A DNA stretch of 64,000 nt, from the NCBI GenBank assembly GCA_030407005.1, contig JAUDYN010000004.1, positions 620,001 through 684,000 on the forward strand, given 5' to 3'. Under the pieces are notes generated by a model. The model was given only the letters and a program-made list of their open reading frames with translations. It was not told where the DNA came from and did no database searches. The position numbers were made by a program, and so were the translations under genes. Shown piece by piece: positions 12,166 through 24,176 of the stretch; positions within the stretch are counted from its first letter, which is position 1, and each line of letters starts with the position of its first letter. The stretch is from Desarmillaria ectypa. Taxonomy: Eukaryota; Basidiomycota; Agaricomycetes; Agaricales; Physalacriaceae.

Positions 12166-12240
12166 GTTGGGATTTGAGAGTTGAGCTGAGATGATGGCAA
12201 TCTGGCATCATGCTGAACTTGCTGATTAAGAGAGAAATAT
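12166..12240 (+). repeat. Truncated 3' LTR of the TRIM-like element
   Basis: The first 75 bp match the LTR at 21388 closely (TGTTGGGATTTGAGAGTTG, and onwards to GAGAGAAATAT). The match stops abruptly at 12240, where copia-type coding sequence begins. Confidence 0.85.
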
Positions 12241-12244
12241 TTAA

Positions 12245-12500
12245 GATTGTCACCTGATGATATAACCACTATTTTTGTTGATAATCAGTTAGCAATCAAA
12301 TTCACTGAGAACCCTATATTTTATATGTAATCAAAGCACATAGATATATGGTATCACTTCATTTGTGAGCATATGGCTTCAAATGAAGTCAAAGTTTAGC
12401 ATTGCACATTAGAGGAGAACTTAAGCAGATATATTTACTAAAGAGCTATCAAGACCATTACATGAATATCTATCTGCAGGTATTCTAGGAGCTTGGAATT
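12245..12500 (+). pseudogene. Ty1/copia pol 3' fragment (RNase H end)
   Basis: Plus-strand translation gives FVDNQLAIKFTENPIF, then SKHIDIWYHFICEHM, the typical copia RNase H C-terminus (D-N-x-x-A-I, then KHIDIxYHFIRE). Two or more in-frame stops are present. The usual TKxL-like tail follows before the polypurine tract. Everything upstream of RNase H is missing. Confidence 0.85.
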
Positions 12501-12509
12501 GAGAGAGTG

Positions 12510-12720
12510 TGTTGGGAAAGCAATCTCAAGCAAGTACTGTAATATACTCAAAGGATTGGCTTACTCAGCAGAATTAACTTTGGACTATAGAAGTAGATAT
12601 ACATGGTATTTCATAGTAAGTTCTGGAAGTAGTACAATATGTATTTAAGTAGGACACCTCTTGCTTGAGAGGTAGTATTTTTACCATCTTTTCTATGTTC
12701 TCCTCACTCTCATTACAACA
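12510..12720 (+). repeat. 3' LTR of the copia fragment
   Basis: A 211-bp LTR from TGTTGGGAAAGC to CATTACAACA directly follows a purine-rich stretch (GGAATTGAGAGAG). It differs in sequence from the TRIM LTR apart from the TGTTGGG start. Confidence 0.75.
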
Positions 12721-12814
12721 CAGACATATGTGCCCAACACTTTTGAAAGCATGCTCAAAGTAGTATTACTAAGAGGTACACATTAAATTGCTATCCTGTA
12801 GTATGATATGATGC

Positions 12815-15800
12815 AGCACTATATCATGGTGGCATTTTCTATTTTTGTGTCTCTGACCTAGAATTTATATTTCCAGATCCATCCTGCCTATTTGACTAAG
12901 TAATTGGTCATAATCTTAGAGCACTGCCCTCTTTTTATATGTACTCAGCAGATTTGCAAGTTAAGCACTTTTTCAACTTCATACTCCTCTTAACTATTAA
13001 TGAGGTCAGAGTAGAGAAGAGGAGGGGGGGAAAGAGGGGGGGGGTGGCAGTTGTTGTTGATTTGGAAAGATGGGAGTGATATATGACATCAATAGCTTCT
13101 CATTGAAGCACAGGTGAATCTTCCAGTGCAGCAGTAGTTTCAATTTATATGCCAATATGCCTGCCTTTTTGAGAATCTCAAATGGTCCTGTTCATTTATC
13201 ATTGAGCTTTTTCTTAGATCTCAGAAGATGAAGGTTGCTCATGTTGAGCCAGACTTTATTGTCAACCTTGTATTCTTGGGCCAGGCATCTTCTCTTATCA
13301 TATTATTCCTTCATCTGTGTGGCAGTCTTGTTTAGTACATTATACATCTCCTTGTGGACCTATGCTATTGTTTCAGTGAATTCTACAGCAGGAGAGTTTG
13401 CAAAAGGTGTCCCCCTGATCAAGTCAGGTATAAGTCATGGGTTCCTTCTATATAGTGCTATAAAGAGACTCTTGCCAGTGGCTGAGTGCATTCTATTATT
13501 GTGCACAAATTTGGTGAGTGGCAACTAGTCACTCTAGTCATCCTATCAGTGATTTATAAAGATTCAAAAATATTTTTTGATCTCTTGATTAACTCATTTG
13601 ATCTGCCTGTCAGTCTGCAGATGATAGGCAGTGGATGCATTTAATATGATATCTAGCATCTAGTATAGGTCCTTCATAAACCTTGAGATGAACTGGGGAC
13701 TTTAGTTAAAAATGATGACCTGGAGTATACCATATTTGGCATATATATAGTCTCAGAGAATTTGTGCCCATCCTTTTATAAAGAGCTCTTCATTGCAGGT
13801 GACAAAAATGATTGCTTTTGAGAATCTATCGATGATTACTAATAGAGTATTATAGCTATTGTATTCAGAGAGTCCAGTGATTATGTTGACAGATATGTGC
13901 ATCCATGGTTCAGCTGGGATGGTGTGCAGATGTAACAGTGTTGCTTTGGCCTGCATACTGCTCTTAGTGCACTGACAAGTTTTGCATCTCTTGATATATG
14001 CTTCTATATCTTTCTTCAGCTTGGGCCACCAGTATTAGTGATGATCTCTCTACATAACAATTCTTTTTTTGGTATATAGATGTATTTATCATAGTGTAGC
14101 ACCCCATTCTTCTGGATGATGCTGCATTCATGGTCAAGTGACACAGCAATACCTTGGTCCTATAGTTTCTTCTAGCACATGGCATCTTGAATCTTCAAAT
14201 GTTCCTTGGTCATCATTGGCAGAATGAGAGTGCAGAAGTGTTCTGGCTGAAGGATAATGATATTATAATTATTCTTCTTGCTTTGGTCATGATCATCACA
14301 TTAACTGAGTAAGTCAGCCTTTTTGTTCATGGCCTCAGATTTGTGTTTAAGAGTAAAGTGATACTCAGTGAGCTCAGTAACCCAGTGTGCCTGGCAATAA
14401 TTCAATTTCTAGAGCTTTTAGAAATACTAGAGGTTCTGATAATTTGTCCAGATTTTGACATCTTTAGTCATACCCATAAGATAATAGCACCATTCCTCAA
14501 GAGCAAGTATGATAGTGAGTAACTCCTTGTTATAAATCTCATAGTTATGCTCTATCATTGTTAGGGCCTTAAACATGAATATGACTAGTCACCACCTACT
14601 ATTCTGATACTGACTGAGTACTGCACTGATAGCTCCATCACTGGAGTCAGCTTCTACCATAAACTTCCTGTCATTCATCAAGATAGCCAGAATTACATTC
14701 TCCATCATCTACTTCTTTAGCTTGAGAAATGCCTATTCTTATACTTTCTCTCATTCTCATTTGGCATTGTCCATCAGCTGGGTAAGAGGTCTGACAATCT
14801 TTGAATAGTTGTATATGAACTTATGATAGAAATTCATGAAACCCAGAAATGATTTAAGTTCCTTTTTCTTCATTAGAGTTTGCTATTCTGCAATCCTCAT
14901 GATCTTGACAGGGTCCATTCATACTGAGTCCTGACTGATAATGATGCCTAAGTATTCAGTTTCTAAAACTTTGAACTCACATTTCTCAGCTTTGAGGAAG
15001 AGCTTGTTCTCATGCAGGCATTGAAGGATGCAGTGCACAATCTATCAGTGTTCTTTTAGATAGATCATAACCTTTCCCTTGGCAATGAGATTGCAGAAGA
15101 TATTGTTCATCATCTATTGAAAGATGGTAGATAAATTGGTCAGCCTAAAGAACATGATGGTGGGCTCAAACAGCTTTTTCTTCATCCCCTTTGTGGATCC
15201 ATACATTGTTATACCTCTAGCAGATATCAAGCTTGGAGAAGTACTTGATGCTACATAATTTATTGATGAGTTTAGAAATGAGTAGTAAGGGATATCAGTT
15301 CTTAATAGTCATTTTATTCAGCTTTCAATAGTCCTAAACAGAATGAAGAGAACCATCTTTTTTTTTGATAAAGAAGAAAGAGAAGACAAACAGTGATTTT
15401 GAGAGGTGAATATGTCTGGAGCTGAGGTTTTCATCAAGGAACTTGTTGAGTTGTTCTTACTCACTCTGGTTTAATAGATAGACTTTGCAGTCTAGTGTCG
15501 ATTTTACATTGAGCACCAGCTTAATGGCATGGTCTTATAATTTTCACTTGGGAAGTTTGTTGAAGTTCTCCTTCAAGAATAAGTCCTTGAAGCTCTGATA
15601 CTGAGGTGGTACAAGCTCCTCAAACATCTTCTTTGGCTTTTCCACATTGGCAGCAGTGGTGAAGTCATTAGCATGGTAGGCAGTATGAATAATCAGTTCT
15701 TCTTGCATATTAATGGCAAGGATAGTCTCACTGTCCTCCAGTTCTTCATCCTACTGTCATTGTCATCTGCATCAAAAAGAGAAAGAAGATTCTTGATACA

Positions 15801-17293
15801 CTGATAGTGCCCAAAAATTATCATGTCTGTCTCCCAGTTGATTACTGAGTTGTGGTGCTTTAGCCAGTCATAGCCTAAATAAATGGTCTTAGAGCCAAAG
15901 TCAGTAACTGTGAGGTCAATTTGTTCACTGTAGGCCTCAATGGTCATCCATAGCTTGACAAACTCAGTGATATCACCCATCTTGTTGCAGATTTCATCAG
16001 TATTGTAAATGGGAATAGGGGCAGTGGCCTTTCAGGTATTGAGGTCATGCTCCAGAACATAGGAGCAGTTGATCAAGCTGCTAGTGCAGCCACTGTCAAG
16101 TAGTGCTTTGGTTGACAGAATCTGTATTCTGGTACACAGAGTGAATTGTACTTCTAGCATAAAGTCACACCTTATGCTTTTTATGCCACAAATATAGCAG
16201 ATCAGTTTATGAAGCTTAAAGAGTCACTCTCTTGTATTCTTGTCTCCACCTTCTAACTCTCTGATAAGCTTGTCAGTAATCTCATTGATATACTTAGAGT
16301 GTACCCACAAAGAGAGGGCAGCCTTTGTGATAGCTATGGTTTTTGCTCACAGGATCCAGTCTACCTTAAAGAGTTTGTACTAAGTGTTGGTGGACACCTC
16401 CTTATTAGAGTGGACTGCAGGTTCTTTGCAAGTCATAGTTTGAGCATCTTTAGCTGGTGACATGAGTAAAAGGATATCTCCTCATATCTTGCACTGCTTC
16501 TCTTCTCATATGTAGAAGGTAGTATTATTGTCCTTGTCAGGCACCTTAACCATGGTGATCTTTAGCCCTCTTTTTACCATCTGGGTGCCAGTGGATCTTC
16601 TCTCTTCTTTGGCTGTATCAGTGTCTGATGGAGGATAGTTAGGGCAGGAGTTACAGTTTCTGGAGAAGTTATTTCTGACAGCAAAAGGTTACTCTAGAAC
16701 AATGGGTTGAGCCCAAACCATCAGTTCAGACTGGTTAGCTTTCCTCTTTTCCTCCAGGCCTAGCAATTCACTCAAACCACTCCTAGAGTTACTGATTTGG
16801 AAAGTGGTCACTCTTGTTGTATCATTGATGATCTTTCTAGAGCTTGCTACTCCTGTTCAGTCTTGGTGGGCATTTGAGGGTTCCTCCACTAGTCTTAGCA
16901 AAGCATAACTTGACTCTCTGAGAAGCACTGAGACTTTTGACTTCAGAGGTCTAAGAGTGTTCCATCTACTTGTCTCCATTTTGAGTATAGCTCATATTAC
17001 AGCTCTAGCATTATCTGGTATGCTCCATGCTTCATTAGAAGGTTGGAATCTATTGTAAATAGTTGTGTCATTGCTGCTTGGCAGCTTATTATAGTGGTTT
17101 TAGATCATCAATTCTTGTACTAGTTTGCTAATTATGCAAGAGATGTTAGAAGTGAGAGTATTGTCCTTATTATGAGTGTATATAAAAATATTTATAGTAA
17201 TACTTAAAAATATATTATAAGCCTGATCAGCAAAAAATGAGAGTGCACTAGTGTAATTCTTGGTCATCAAAGAGAAATCAGACTCTTGACAAC
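12815..17293 (-). pseudogene. pol of element C
   Basis: Minus strand, in order: a Pol N-terminus in the -1 frame (about 17290 down to 16500); protease about 15950-16150 with LLDSGCTSS intact, followed by a piece at 15693-15980; RT about 14830-15400; RNase H about 14400-14680; integrase about 13540-14190, with a piece at 13753-13956 and TAA (13702-13704) where G has the Arg codon CGA; linker and chromodomain about 12815-13110. In RT the strand YLDD is gone: YL is followed at once by KEH near 15060, an in-frame deletion of about nine codons. The G-rich run at 13021-13046 encodes a proline-rich linker on the complement. Confidence 0.8.
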
Positions 17294-17296
17294 CTA
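17263..17296 (-). promoter_or_regulatory. gag-pol junction of C: UAG plus stem
   Basis: TAG at 17294-17296 (minus) follows GTAAAAGAG. The stem CAAGAG / CTCTTTG with an 8-base loop lies just downstream. The -1 frame is open across the junction (VGCQESDF) and matches the other copies. Confidence 0.45.
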
Positions 17297-19863
17297 CTCT
17301 TTTACCTCCTCCACTTTTGAATCTCTTTTCTCTTCATCCTTTGATGTCACCACTAATGAGTACACATCCCTAAACTCCTTCTTTCTTAGACAGTCCTTGG
17401 CTATATAGCCCTTTTTATTACATCAATAGCACCTTCCTTTTGCTCTATGTCTGTTTATTTCTATAGGCTGTCTCTGTCTCTTATAGGTTGTCCATCTTCC
17501 TATTGCTATATTATAGTCTGTCCCAGAATTGGCAGCTGATTTGGCTGTTAATGAACTTGTCATCCTAGCAGTTGGTTTGCTGCTAGAGTTCTGTTGGGGT
17601 TGGTGATCTTCTCATTACTGGTTGTTATGTGAGATGCCTGCAGTTTAGTCAAAGACCCACTTGCATTAGCATTTCTCATACATTCTAAGTATGCCTTCTT
17701 TCTATTCAGGTTAGGTGCATGGGATGTTGACACCTATATTAGAGATAAAAGAGGTGTAGGAGCTAGAGACTCTTAATCATATCACCTTTACAAGAGCACC
17801 ACATTTATTTTCATCAGTGTGCTACTCAATAAGCTTTGCTTCTTCTTTCAGCTCTTGAAAGTGATGGCTGGCCAGTTAGGTTCTCATGCAAAGATTGAAT
17901 ATCTTCTTCTCATGGATTTCTTCAATGGCAGGGTCACAGAATTGCTGGATAATGAGTTTTATAAAGTCATCCCAGCCTGGGTATTAGAAGTGAGTGAGGA
18001 CACTAGTGATACTAGTTGGTACTCAATATTTAGATCATTTATATACTCATCAGTCCTTGGCAGCTCCCTCAAAATGTGAGATAGTGAATAGTACCAGATG
18101 TGAGGGCAGCTGAAAATAATGTTGGAAGACCTTGAAGTAGGCAATGCAATTGTCTATAAATTATTTGATATCATTGTGTTTACTCTTGAAAGGCTTTGGA
18201 GATTGTATTAGTATGGGTTTGATGTCAAGATAAGATGCCCCATCAGGCACATTGCTGACTGGATTGGAATAGGAGTCAGAGATACCTGGCCAGAAGATAG
18301 ATAGGAAATCAAGTATTGGTCAGGTTAAGAAGGTGGATCAGAGAGTGGGTTCCAGAGGTGTCCTCAGTCTGGTTGTTTACCTTTGATGGGGAACTGCTAG
18401 ATCATGGTATATCCATCATGCTATTCTTTAGCTGCAGCAAGTTCCCACCTTATCTCCTCAATCCTCTGATCTCTTCAGACTAGTTCTTCTTTGGCCTGCT
18501 AGAGACATTCTTCTCAGGTCAGTTGTGGTGGTCTGATGATACTATGCTTTTACCAGTATCTTTGCCTGCTCCCACAAACAGAAAACTTCTTTCTCAATAA
18601 AGATAGTAGTTGTGCTATCAAATTTAGCTAGTTGGCAGTAGTGGTGGCAAGTCTGGGAGAGGTTGTAAATAGTTCAGAGGAGTGTTGGGTAGATACTCAC
18701 ACTAGTTATTAAAGGTATATTAGAGCTAGTATGATTCCAGCTCCTAGTAAATACCATAGTCATATGTAAAGCTATCAAATTCAAAATTAGAGTCTGCAGC
18801 TATTGAGATCCAGCTGGTCTCTCTCCCTATGGGTGAGGACCAGAAGAGTGAGCTCCAGGTCTCATTGTTCTTTGGCTGTCCTTAGTTGTAGCTCTAATAA
18901 CCTATCTCCTGCCAATAGGGGATATAGGCTGCAGTCTCAGTTGGCATGTATAGTAGTATATATGGTGATGTTAGCACTCAGTTATCAGATAGAATCTCCT
19001 TAGTTAAGGGCAAGATATTCATCTATATCAGGACAGGGCCTGATTCCTGACCAGGAGGTCCTAGCCTTGATGTTCTGCCATCTGATTTCTCAGACTTCAG
19101 TTCAGAAGACTCTGAGGATTCTTCAATTGACATCATTGAGTTCTGGCCACTTATAGTCAGGGCTATGGGTATTAAAGGGGTCATCATTGGCTTGGAGTTC
19201 AGGTGTGGGCAGAGCATCATCTGGTAGCTCAATGAGGAGGAGAGAGAAGCTGGAGTTGCTACTTTTCTTATCAGCAGGCCAGAGTTGAGGTGAAGGAAGA
19301 TGCTCTTAAGGTCAGATTGGAAATCTCCCCAGTGGACTATAAGGGTTGTTGGGATGGGGTAGCACCATCCTGGCATTGTTTTGGTGTTATACTCTTGCAT
19401 AGGTGAGGCAAGCAGGCATATAGGATGAGGATGAGCTGCTTAGGGTTCTGAATCTTGTTTGTAGATCTCTGCCATATTTCTTAGCAGTGGAGAGTCATGC
19501 TAACCTGGTTGGCTGGCTAAGGCTGAAGGTTGGAGAGTAAATAGATTCCTCTCTATATGGTAGGAACTCATCAGAGGATTGTTGGGGAAAGAGGACTTAG
19601 TGAGTTGGGAGATTCTTCTTCTGAGTGGATGCCAAATCTGCTATATCCATCCTTGAGATGATGGGGTTTTAGTAGAAGAGGATATAGTGGTAAGAGAAGA
19701 GGAATGATGGTTGAGAATAGAAGATATGTCATCAGCATAGGAAGTTTTGGATTTGCTCTCCTCATATTAGGAAGATAAGAGTGGTGAAGAAAAAGATTAG
19801 GACAGCACTCCTGAGAGCAGTGCTGATGGCAATGGTTTATTTATTAGTCAGGTCTGAGGTCAT
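17294..19863 (-). pseudogene. gag of element C
   Basis: Probable start ATG 19861-19863 (MTSDLTNK), 44 bp from the 5' LTR. A stop in place of Gln follows, then the hydrophobic segment (AVLIFFFTTLIFLI). The N-terminal region (about 18800-19800) and capsid (about 17640-18240) are recognisable by similarity to B and G. The zinc knuckle (about 17385-17440) is ruined: the second-position Cys/Arg codon is TGA and the His is Tyr. Confidence 0.75.
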
Positions 19864-19907
19864 TCATGGTTGATCATGAAGAAACTATGAGAAAGCTTCA
19901 AGCTAAT

Positions 19908-20330
19908 TGTTAGACCTAAAATTCATGTGATCCAAACAACATGCTAAGTTCTAGGGCCATCTCATATTCAGACAATCACCTGAGGGGAAGCAGCTATTAT
20001 TTAGACCCAAGGAAGAGGGACTAAGTCTTAGTCAAGTTCTTTGAATAAAGCATTAGTATAGATAAACTTTAGCTCAAAGCTGGAGAACTATACAGTGAGA
20101 GCTACCTGACTTATATACAAAACTAAGAGTCCTAATGCAGATATGGTAGTATGTAATCTATGCATAAAATAATAAAAAATATTCATTAGATGAGCAACTA
20201 TTATGAGCCATAGGATAATTGCTGAAGTTGTCTAATATGGGCAAGATGACAGTAGTGTGGTAATGATATAATCAGTAATTACTGAGATAAGATAGGTATT
20301 GAAGATAAGATAAGCAGAAAAATTATAACA
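19908..20330 (-). repeat. 5' LTR of element C
   Basis: 423 bp, TGTTAGAC to TTATAACA, with GATAAGATA at 20304-20312 and a TATATAAGT motif on the complement. It belongs to the third LTR subtype, shared with 43893-44263 and 54908-55302. Confidence 0.85.
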
Positions 20331-20802
20331 AAAATATCCCATGAAACAAATTGGATGGGCTCAGATATACTTGATGCTCAATGTCATTGCTTAGTGATCA
20401 TGAAACTCAGGTGAATGTTTCAAAGTCTTCCCTGATCATTCCTCCTCATGTCACTGGCTCTAATATATAGCACAGTGTCTGTCAAGGGATCAGTACTGAC
20501 ATCTGATAATTTTGAGATGACTATCACCAGTGGTGTCCAGTTCATTGAGTATTTTTCTCTATACTGTGGTCACTGCAAAAATTTTGCCCTGACCTGGGAA
20601 TAACTTATGATGATTAGTGTGGAGGAATTGCCAGTGATGAACTTCTCTTTGAATTATCATTACTTCATTAGAATTTCAAGGACACTACTCATCCTTCATC
20701 TTCATAGCAATCATATTGCATCACTATCCTATCATTATTCATCAGCATTTGGGACTTTTTCATTGGAATGCTACTATAGAGGATTATCATACACTTGCTA
20801 TA
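20331..20802 (+). other. Unassigned stretch between LTRs
   Basis: It contains an 87-codon open frame (20607-20870) that runs into the next LTR and has no motif I recognise. AT-rich and CpG-poor, so probably old transposon-derived sequence. Confidence 0.3.
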
Positions 20803-20807
20803 TAGAT

Positions 20808-21303
20808 TGCTGTGAAATGGGGAGGATTGGTTTGTTCACAGTTAATACATGTGTGGTGTCAGGCCAATAGTATTGTGCTTGGCTGAGCTCTGCAAATGCA
20901 TGCAGATATACACTACTGTCCCTACTTATATACTAAATATTGGAATTGGAATTAATCCATAGCTTCATAGCTACTATAAGTGGAAACATCACCATATGTA
21001 CAGCAGTTACTTAGCTATGTATTCCCTGGACCACATACAGGTTAGTTATTACTATAGGTACAATGGTTGTATTTGAGTAGCTATAACCTGGCTAATAAAA
21101 CCTCGCCAGCTTCTTAACCCACACACTCTCTGGTATACTTTGTACATCATATTTGGAGAAGAGACAGAAGATATCACAAATTCTCACACTAAATGCTAAT
21201 TTACTAGAATCTTCTAGACTTTTTCTAATACTTCTCCCTTAATCAGCGAGTTCAGCATGATGCTGGATTGCCATCATTGTGGCTCAACTTTCAAATTCCA
21301 ACA
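20808..21303 (-). repeat. Solo LTR of the TRIM family with a nested insertion
   Basis: An inverted copy of the 248-bp TRIM LTR, starting TGCTGTGAAA and ending TTCCAACA. It is flanked by the perfect duplication TAGAT at 20803-20807 and 21304-21308. It is split by a 251-bp solo LTR at 20938-21188. Confidence 0.9.
20938..21188. repeat. Nested 251-bp solo LTR
   Basis: Starts TATTGGAATTGG and ends TCTCACA, flanked by CTAAA at 20933-20937 and 21189-21193. Removing it with one CTAAA restores the host LTR (TATACTAAATGCTAAT). The expected TG start reads TA, one transition away. No other copy is seen in the window. Confidence 0.85.
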
Positions 21304-21387
21304 TAGATACCATTCATCATCCACACATTACTATCTTGCTCAGACTATGCCACATGACTATTCTATGTATTATTCCTTACATTATAT

Positions 21388-21635
21388 TGTTGGGATTTGA
21401 GAGTTGAGCTGAGATGATGGCAATCTGGCATCATGCCAAACTTGCTGATTAAGAGAGAAATATTAGGAAAGTTGTAGAAGATTCTAGTATATTAGCATTT
21501 AGTATATAAGTAGGTACAGTAGTGTACATCTGCATGCATTTGCAGAGCTCAGCCAAGTGCAATACTATTGGCCTGACACTGTGCATATACTAACTGGGAA
21601 TGAACTGATCTATTCATCCCCTATTTTTCACAATA
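21388..21635 (+). repeat. Solo LTR of the TRIM family
   Basis: 248 bp, TGTTGGGATTT to TTTTCACAATA (the end CA has become TA). It is flanked by TATAT at 21383-21387 and 21636-21640. The duplication is low complexity, but both ends agree with the family length. Confidence 0.85.
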
Positions 21636-21640
21636 TATAT

Positions 21641-22271
21641 ACTCCTTGGATACCTCATGTACATGTCAATAAAGACATACAAATCAAGGCATAGCCAAGA
21701 AAGTTGGCATGAAGGGTAATGAGAATGAAAAAGACAATGGATGTGACTCCCATGCCTGGTTATATATCCTTCAGCTGGGTCTACACAAAATTTCCCTACT
21801 TTTTTCATATGTTGCAAATTCAAACACTCATAGTGCACCGATGGTAGATCTTAGTAGATTGACCAATGTTCCCTCAACAGCAAGACAAGCTGAGTCATTT
21901 ATCGACGTGAAGGCTAGATACTGCATATGAGCCTTGAAGCGAGTTTCCATACTAGGTTGTGAAGTTGTATGGCAGAACAGAGGAAACAATGCCCTGAAGG
22001 GGATGTGGTGACAGAAGTGAATTCTTGAATCAAATTATGGAAAGTACTGTAGGGAAACAGTAAGAACTCATAGAGAGTACCAGTAGTTATCAGCTCTGCG
22101 ATAATGGGATGTGAGGGCAAGAAGTCTGAAAAAAACCTAGACAACCAGTCTGCAAAAAGTCCCAGCATTGAATGCTAAATTGGGAATCATGATTGTGCAT
22201 GAAAAAAACAATGCCATCAATCACGCGGGCGGGTGCAAGTTATGTTTCTGCCACCATATCAGTAACAACCA
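21641..22271. other. Intergenic stretch before the FunK1 pseudogene
   Basis: Short open frames occur on both strands but none has a recognisable motif. GC and CpG content rise toward 22200, marking the passage from transposon debris to host-like sequence. It may hold the 5' exon and promoter of the kinase, which I could not place. Confidence 0.35.
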
Positions 22272-23928
22272 TTGTTCTCCAGTCAAGTCCTCGATGAAGA
22301 TGGGTTCATGCTAGGGACGGATAGGGCAGAAAAAGCTCAGATTCAGTGTGCATGCTGTGCTCTCCAGATACTATCAAACACTGGACTGAGATCCCATGCA
22401 CTTGCAACCTTCATTGACTGCAACCACATCCAGCTATCCTACTATGATCGGTCTGCAATTATTGTTTCCCAAGCCATCGATCTAGCGAACAAAGATGATG
22501 AGATCCTGTTCATTACCATGTTAATAGGATGTCACCATCTTATGCTCAAACAGTGCGGTATCCTTCACCATATCATCGAAGACCCATACATCACTGATTT
22601 CAACCGATTCAACACTGTTTCAAAAGACCCGAAGACGCTGTTCTGTGGACTCATCATGAACCTTGATAGAAATGGCAAAGCCATCAAGCTTAAATTGGGC
22701 AAAACCGTCTACCATCAGCGAGGTCTCATTGGTCATGATACATGTGTCATCTGTGCGACATGCGCTGAGTGGAGTGGCATGAAGTTGGTTGTCAAAATCA
22801 GTTGGCTGAGCACCTCACAGAAGTCAGAAAAGGCATTGCTTGACATCGCCAAGGTGAAAGCCAAAGAGTTGGCTGGTGACGACAAGAGGCACTGGATTCT
22901 AGATCACCTCCCGAATATACTCCACGAGCAAGACTTCGATTTTGACAATGATTCAGCGCAGAAGATAATTGCAACAATGATACATGACGGCAAGTTTGTT
23001 GGTACAAGAGAGGGCACATACGAAGAACGCGTTCTCTGTATTACTGTTCTGGAAGAGCTGTTCCCGATCACAAGTCTTCAAAAAGACAGTGACTATGTGC
23101 AAGTCTTTGTCGATATACTCCAATGTATGTTTTTATCATCTCTTTTTCTGTATTTTGTTCTGACGTCCACTTGTAGGTCACAAGTGGCTTTATGACCATC
23201 CTCGCATACTTCATCAGGACATCAGCATGGCCAATCTCATGTATCGGATTGATAGCAAGGGGAATATCCTTGGAGTGCTTAATGACTTTGATCTTTCATT
23301 GTTACTTCCCATTGATGAAGCCACATCTCTTCGTCACACTGGTACGCCGCCTTACATGGCTTTCGATCTTCTTAAGGAACAAAAGGATTCCGGTCTACAT
23401 CTTTACTGCCATGATTTAGAGGCACTGTTCAATGTCATGTTGATGATATGCTGTCACCACTCTATTATCAAAGAGCCCCAGCCCCATAGCACGTCACAAT
23501 TGGAAGAGATCCCTAAAAGCTTTTCTCAATGGTTTGACTGTGGAATATCTTGGGATGACTTGGCTGAACTCAAGTCGTCCTTTTTATCCAACGCCCAACC
23601 CTTTCACGAAGTTTCTGCCTGCTTCAAAGCCTTTTGACCCTGGCTCGAAGATATTCATGATGCATTTTCTGAAGGCCTCACTGCCCACCGGCGATTGAAG
23701 CAGACCGTCAAGACTTTGAACAAAAGACTTGCAGATGATTTCAATATTGATGGTTCTATCCTTCCTAAGCTCAGAGCATGACAAGAGCCACAGCAAGCAC
23801 CATTTGATGAGGAAACCCTGAGTGGATATGTTATGTATGGGATGTTCTTAAACATTATGCAGGAATTTAATGGAAAAATGCTCATTTTAAAGAACAAAGA
23901 TAAGCCCCCGGCAGTCAAGGGCTCGTAG
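22272..23928 (+). pseudogene. FunK1-type fungal protein kinase, disrupted
   Basis: Two exons joined by a 52-bp intron (23125-23176, GTATGT..TTGTAG). Splicing creates the motif HKWLYDHPRILHQDIS, the FunK1 catalytic loop (HRD is HQD here), followed by FDLS as the DFG equivalent. Upstream are the nucleotide-binding part (YHQRGLIGHD) and the Lys of VVKISW. Exon 2 is interrupted by TGA at 23635-23637 (before PWLEDIHDAF) and TGA at 23779-23781, then stays open to TAG 23926-23928. Both TGAs fit CGA or TGG decay. The start is unresolved because the frame opens at 22272 without an ATG. FunK1 kinases are an expanded Agaricomycete family whose substrates are mostly unknown. Confidence 0.85.
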
Positions 23929-24176
23929 ATACGATACCTATGGTAAAGTCATTGTATGTATTTGACAATCAATTCATTCCAACTTATGAAACTTGTAGCA
24001 TACCAGATTTGAGAACCCTTCATGCTCGTACTTATCACACATCATGGTGGCACCGAGATGGACCATCGTACTAGAGTCCCGAAGATGCAAACACGAGAAA
24101 GTAGCTTGAACTGGAACTGGCAGGCGTCAAGTCAACTTGAATGCAAAGTTAGTGGCTTCATCACATGATATGACTG

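Larger units (their letters stand above)
11285..12240 (+). mobile_element. Short non-autonomous LTR element (TRIM-like)
   Basis: A 248-bp LTR (11285-11532) is followed by about 630 bp without coding capacity. Then come a polypurine tract (GAGGGGGAG, about 12157-12165) and the first 75 bp of a second copy of the same LTR (12166-12240), which is cut off. LTR, short non-coding interior, PPT and LTR is the plan of a TRIM element. The interior is made largely of tandem repeats. Solo LTRs of the same family lie at 20808-21303 and 21388-21635. It is inserted into the LTR remnant at 11266. Confidence 0.75.
12790..20330 (-). mobile_element. Ty3/gypsy element C, 3' LTR lost
   Basis: A minus-strand copy running from a degraded chromodomain (about 12815) to a complete 5' LTR (19908-20330). 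The 3' LTR and the pol end are missing next to the copia fragment. Decay is heavier than in B or G: most domains read only in short pieces. Confidence 0.85.

Noticed and set aside
20607..20870. 87-codon plus-strand frame
   Set aside because: Runs into the solo LTR at 20808 and has no motif; chance open frame.
22798..23019. Minus-strand open frame inside the kinase
   Set aside because: It is the antisense shadow of the FunK1 exon and has no motif of its own.
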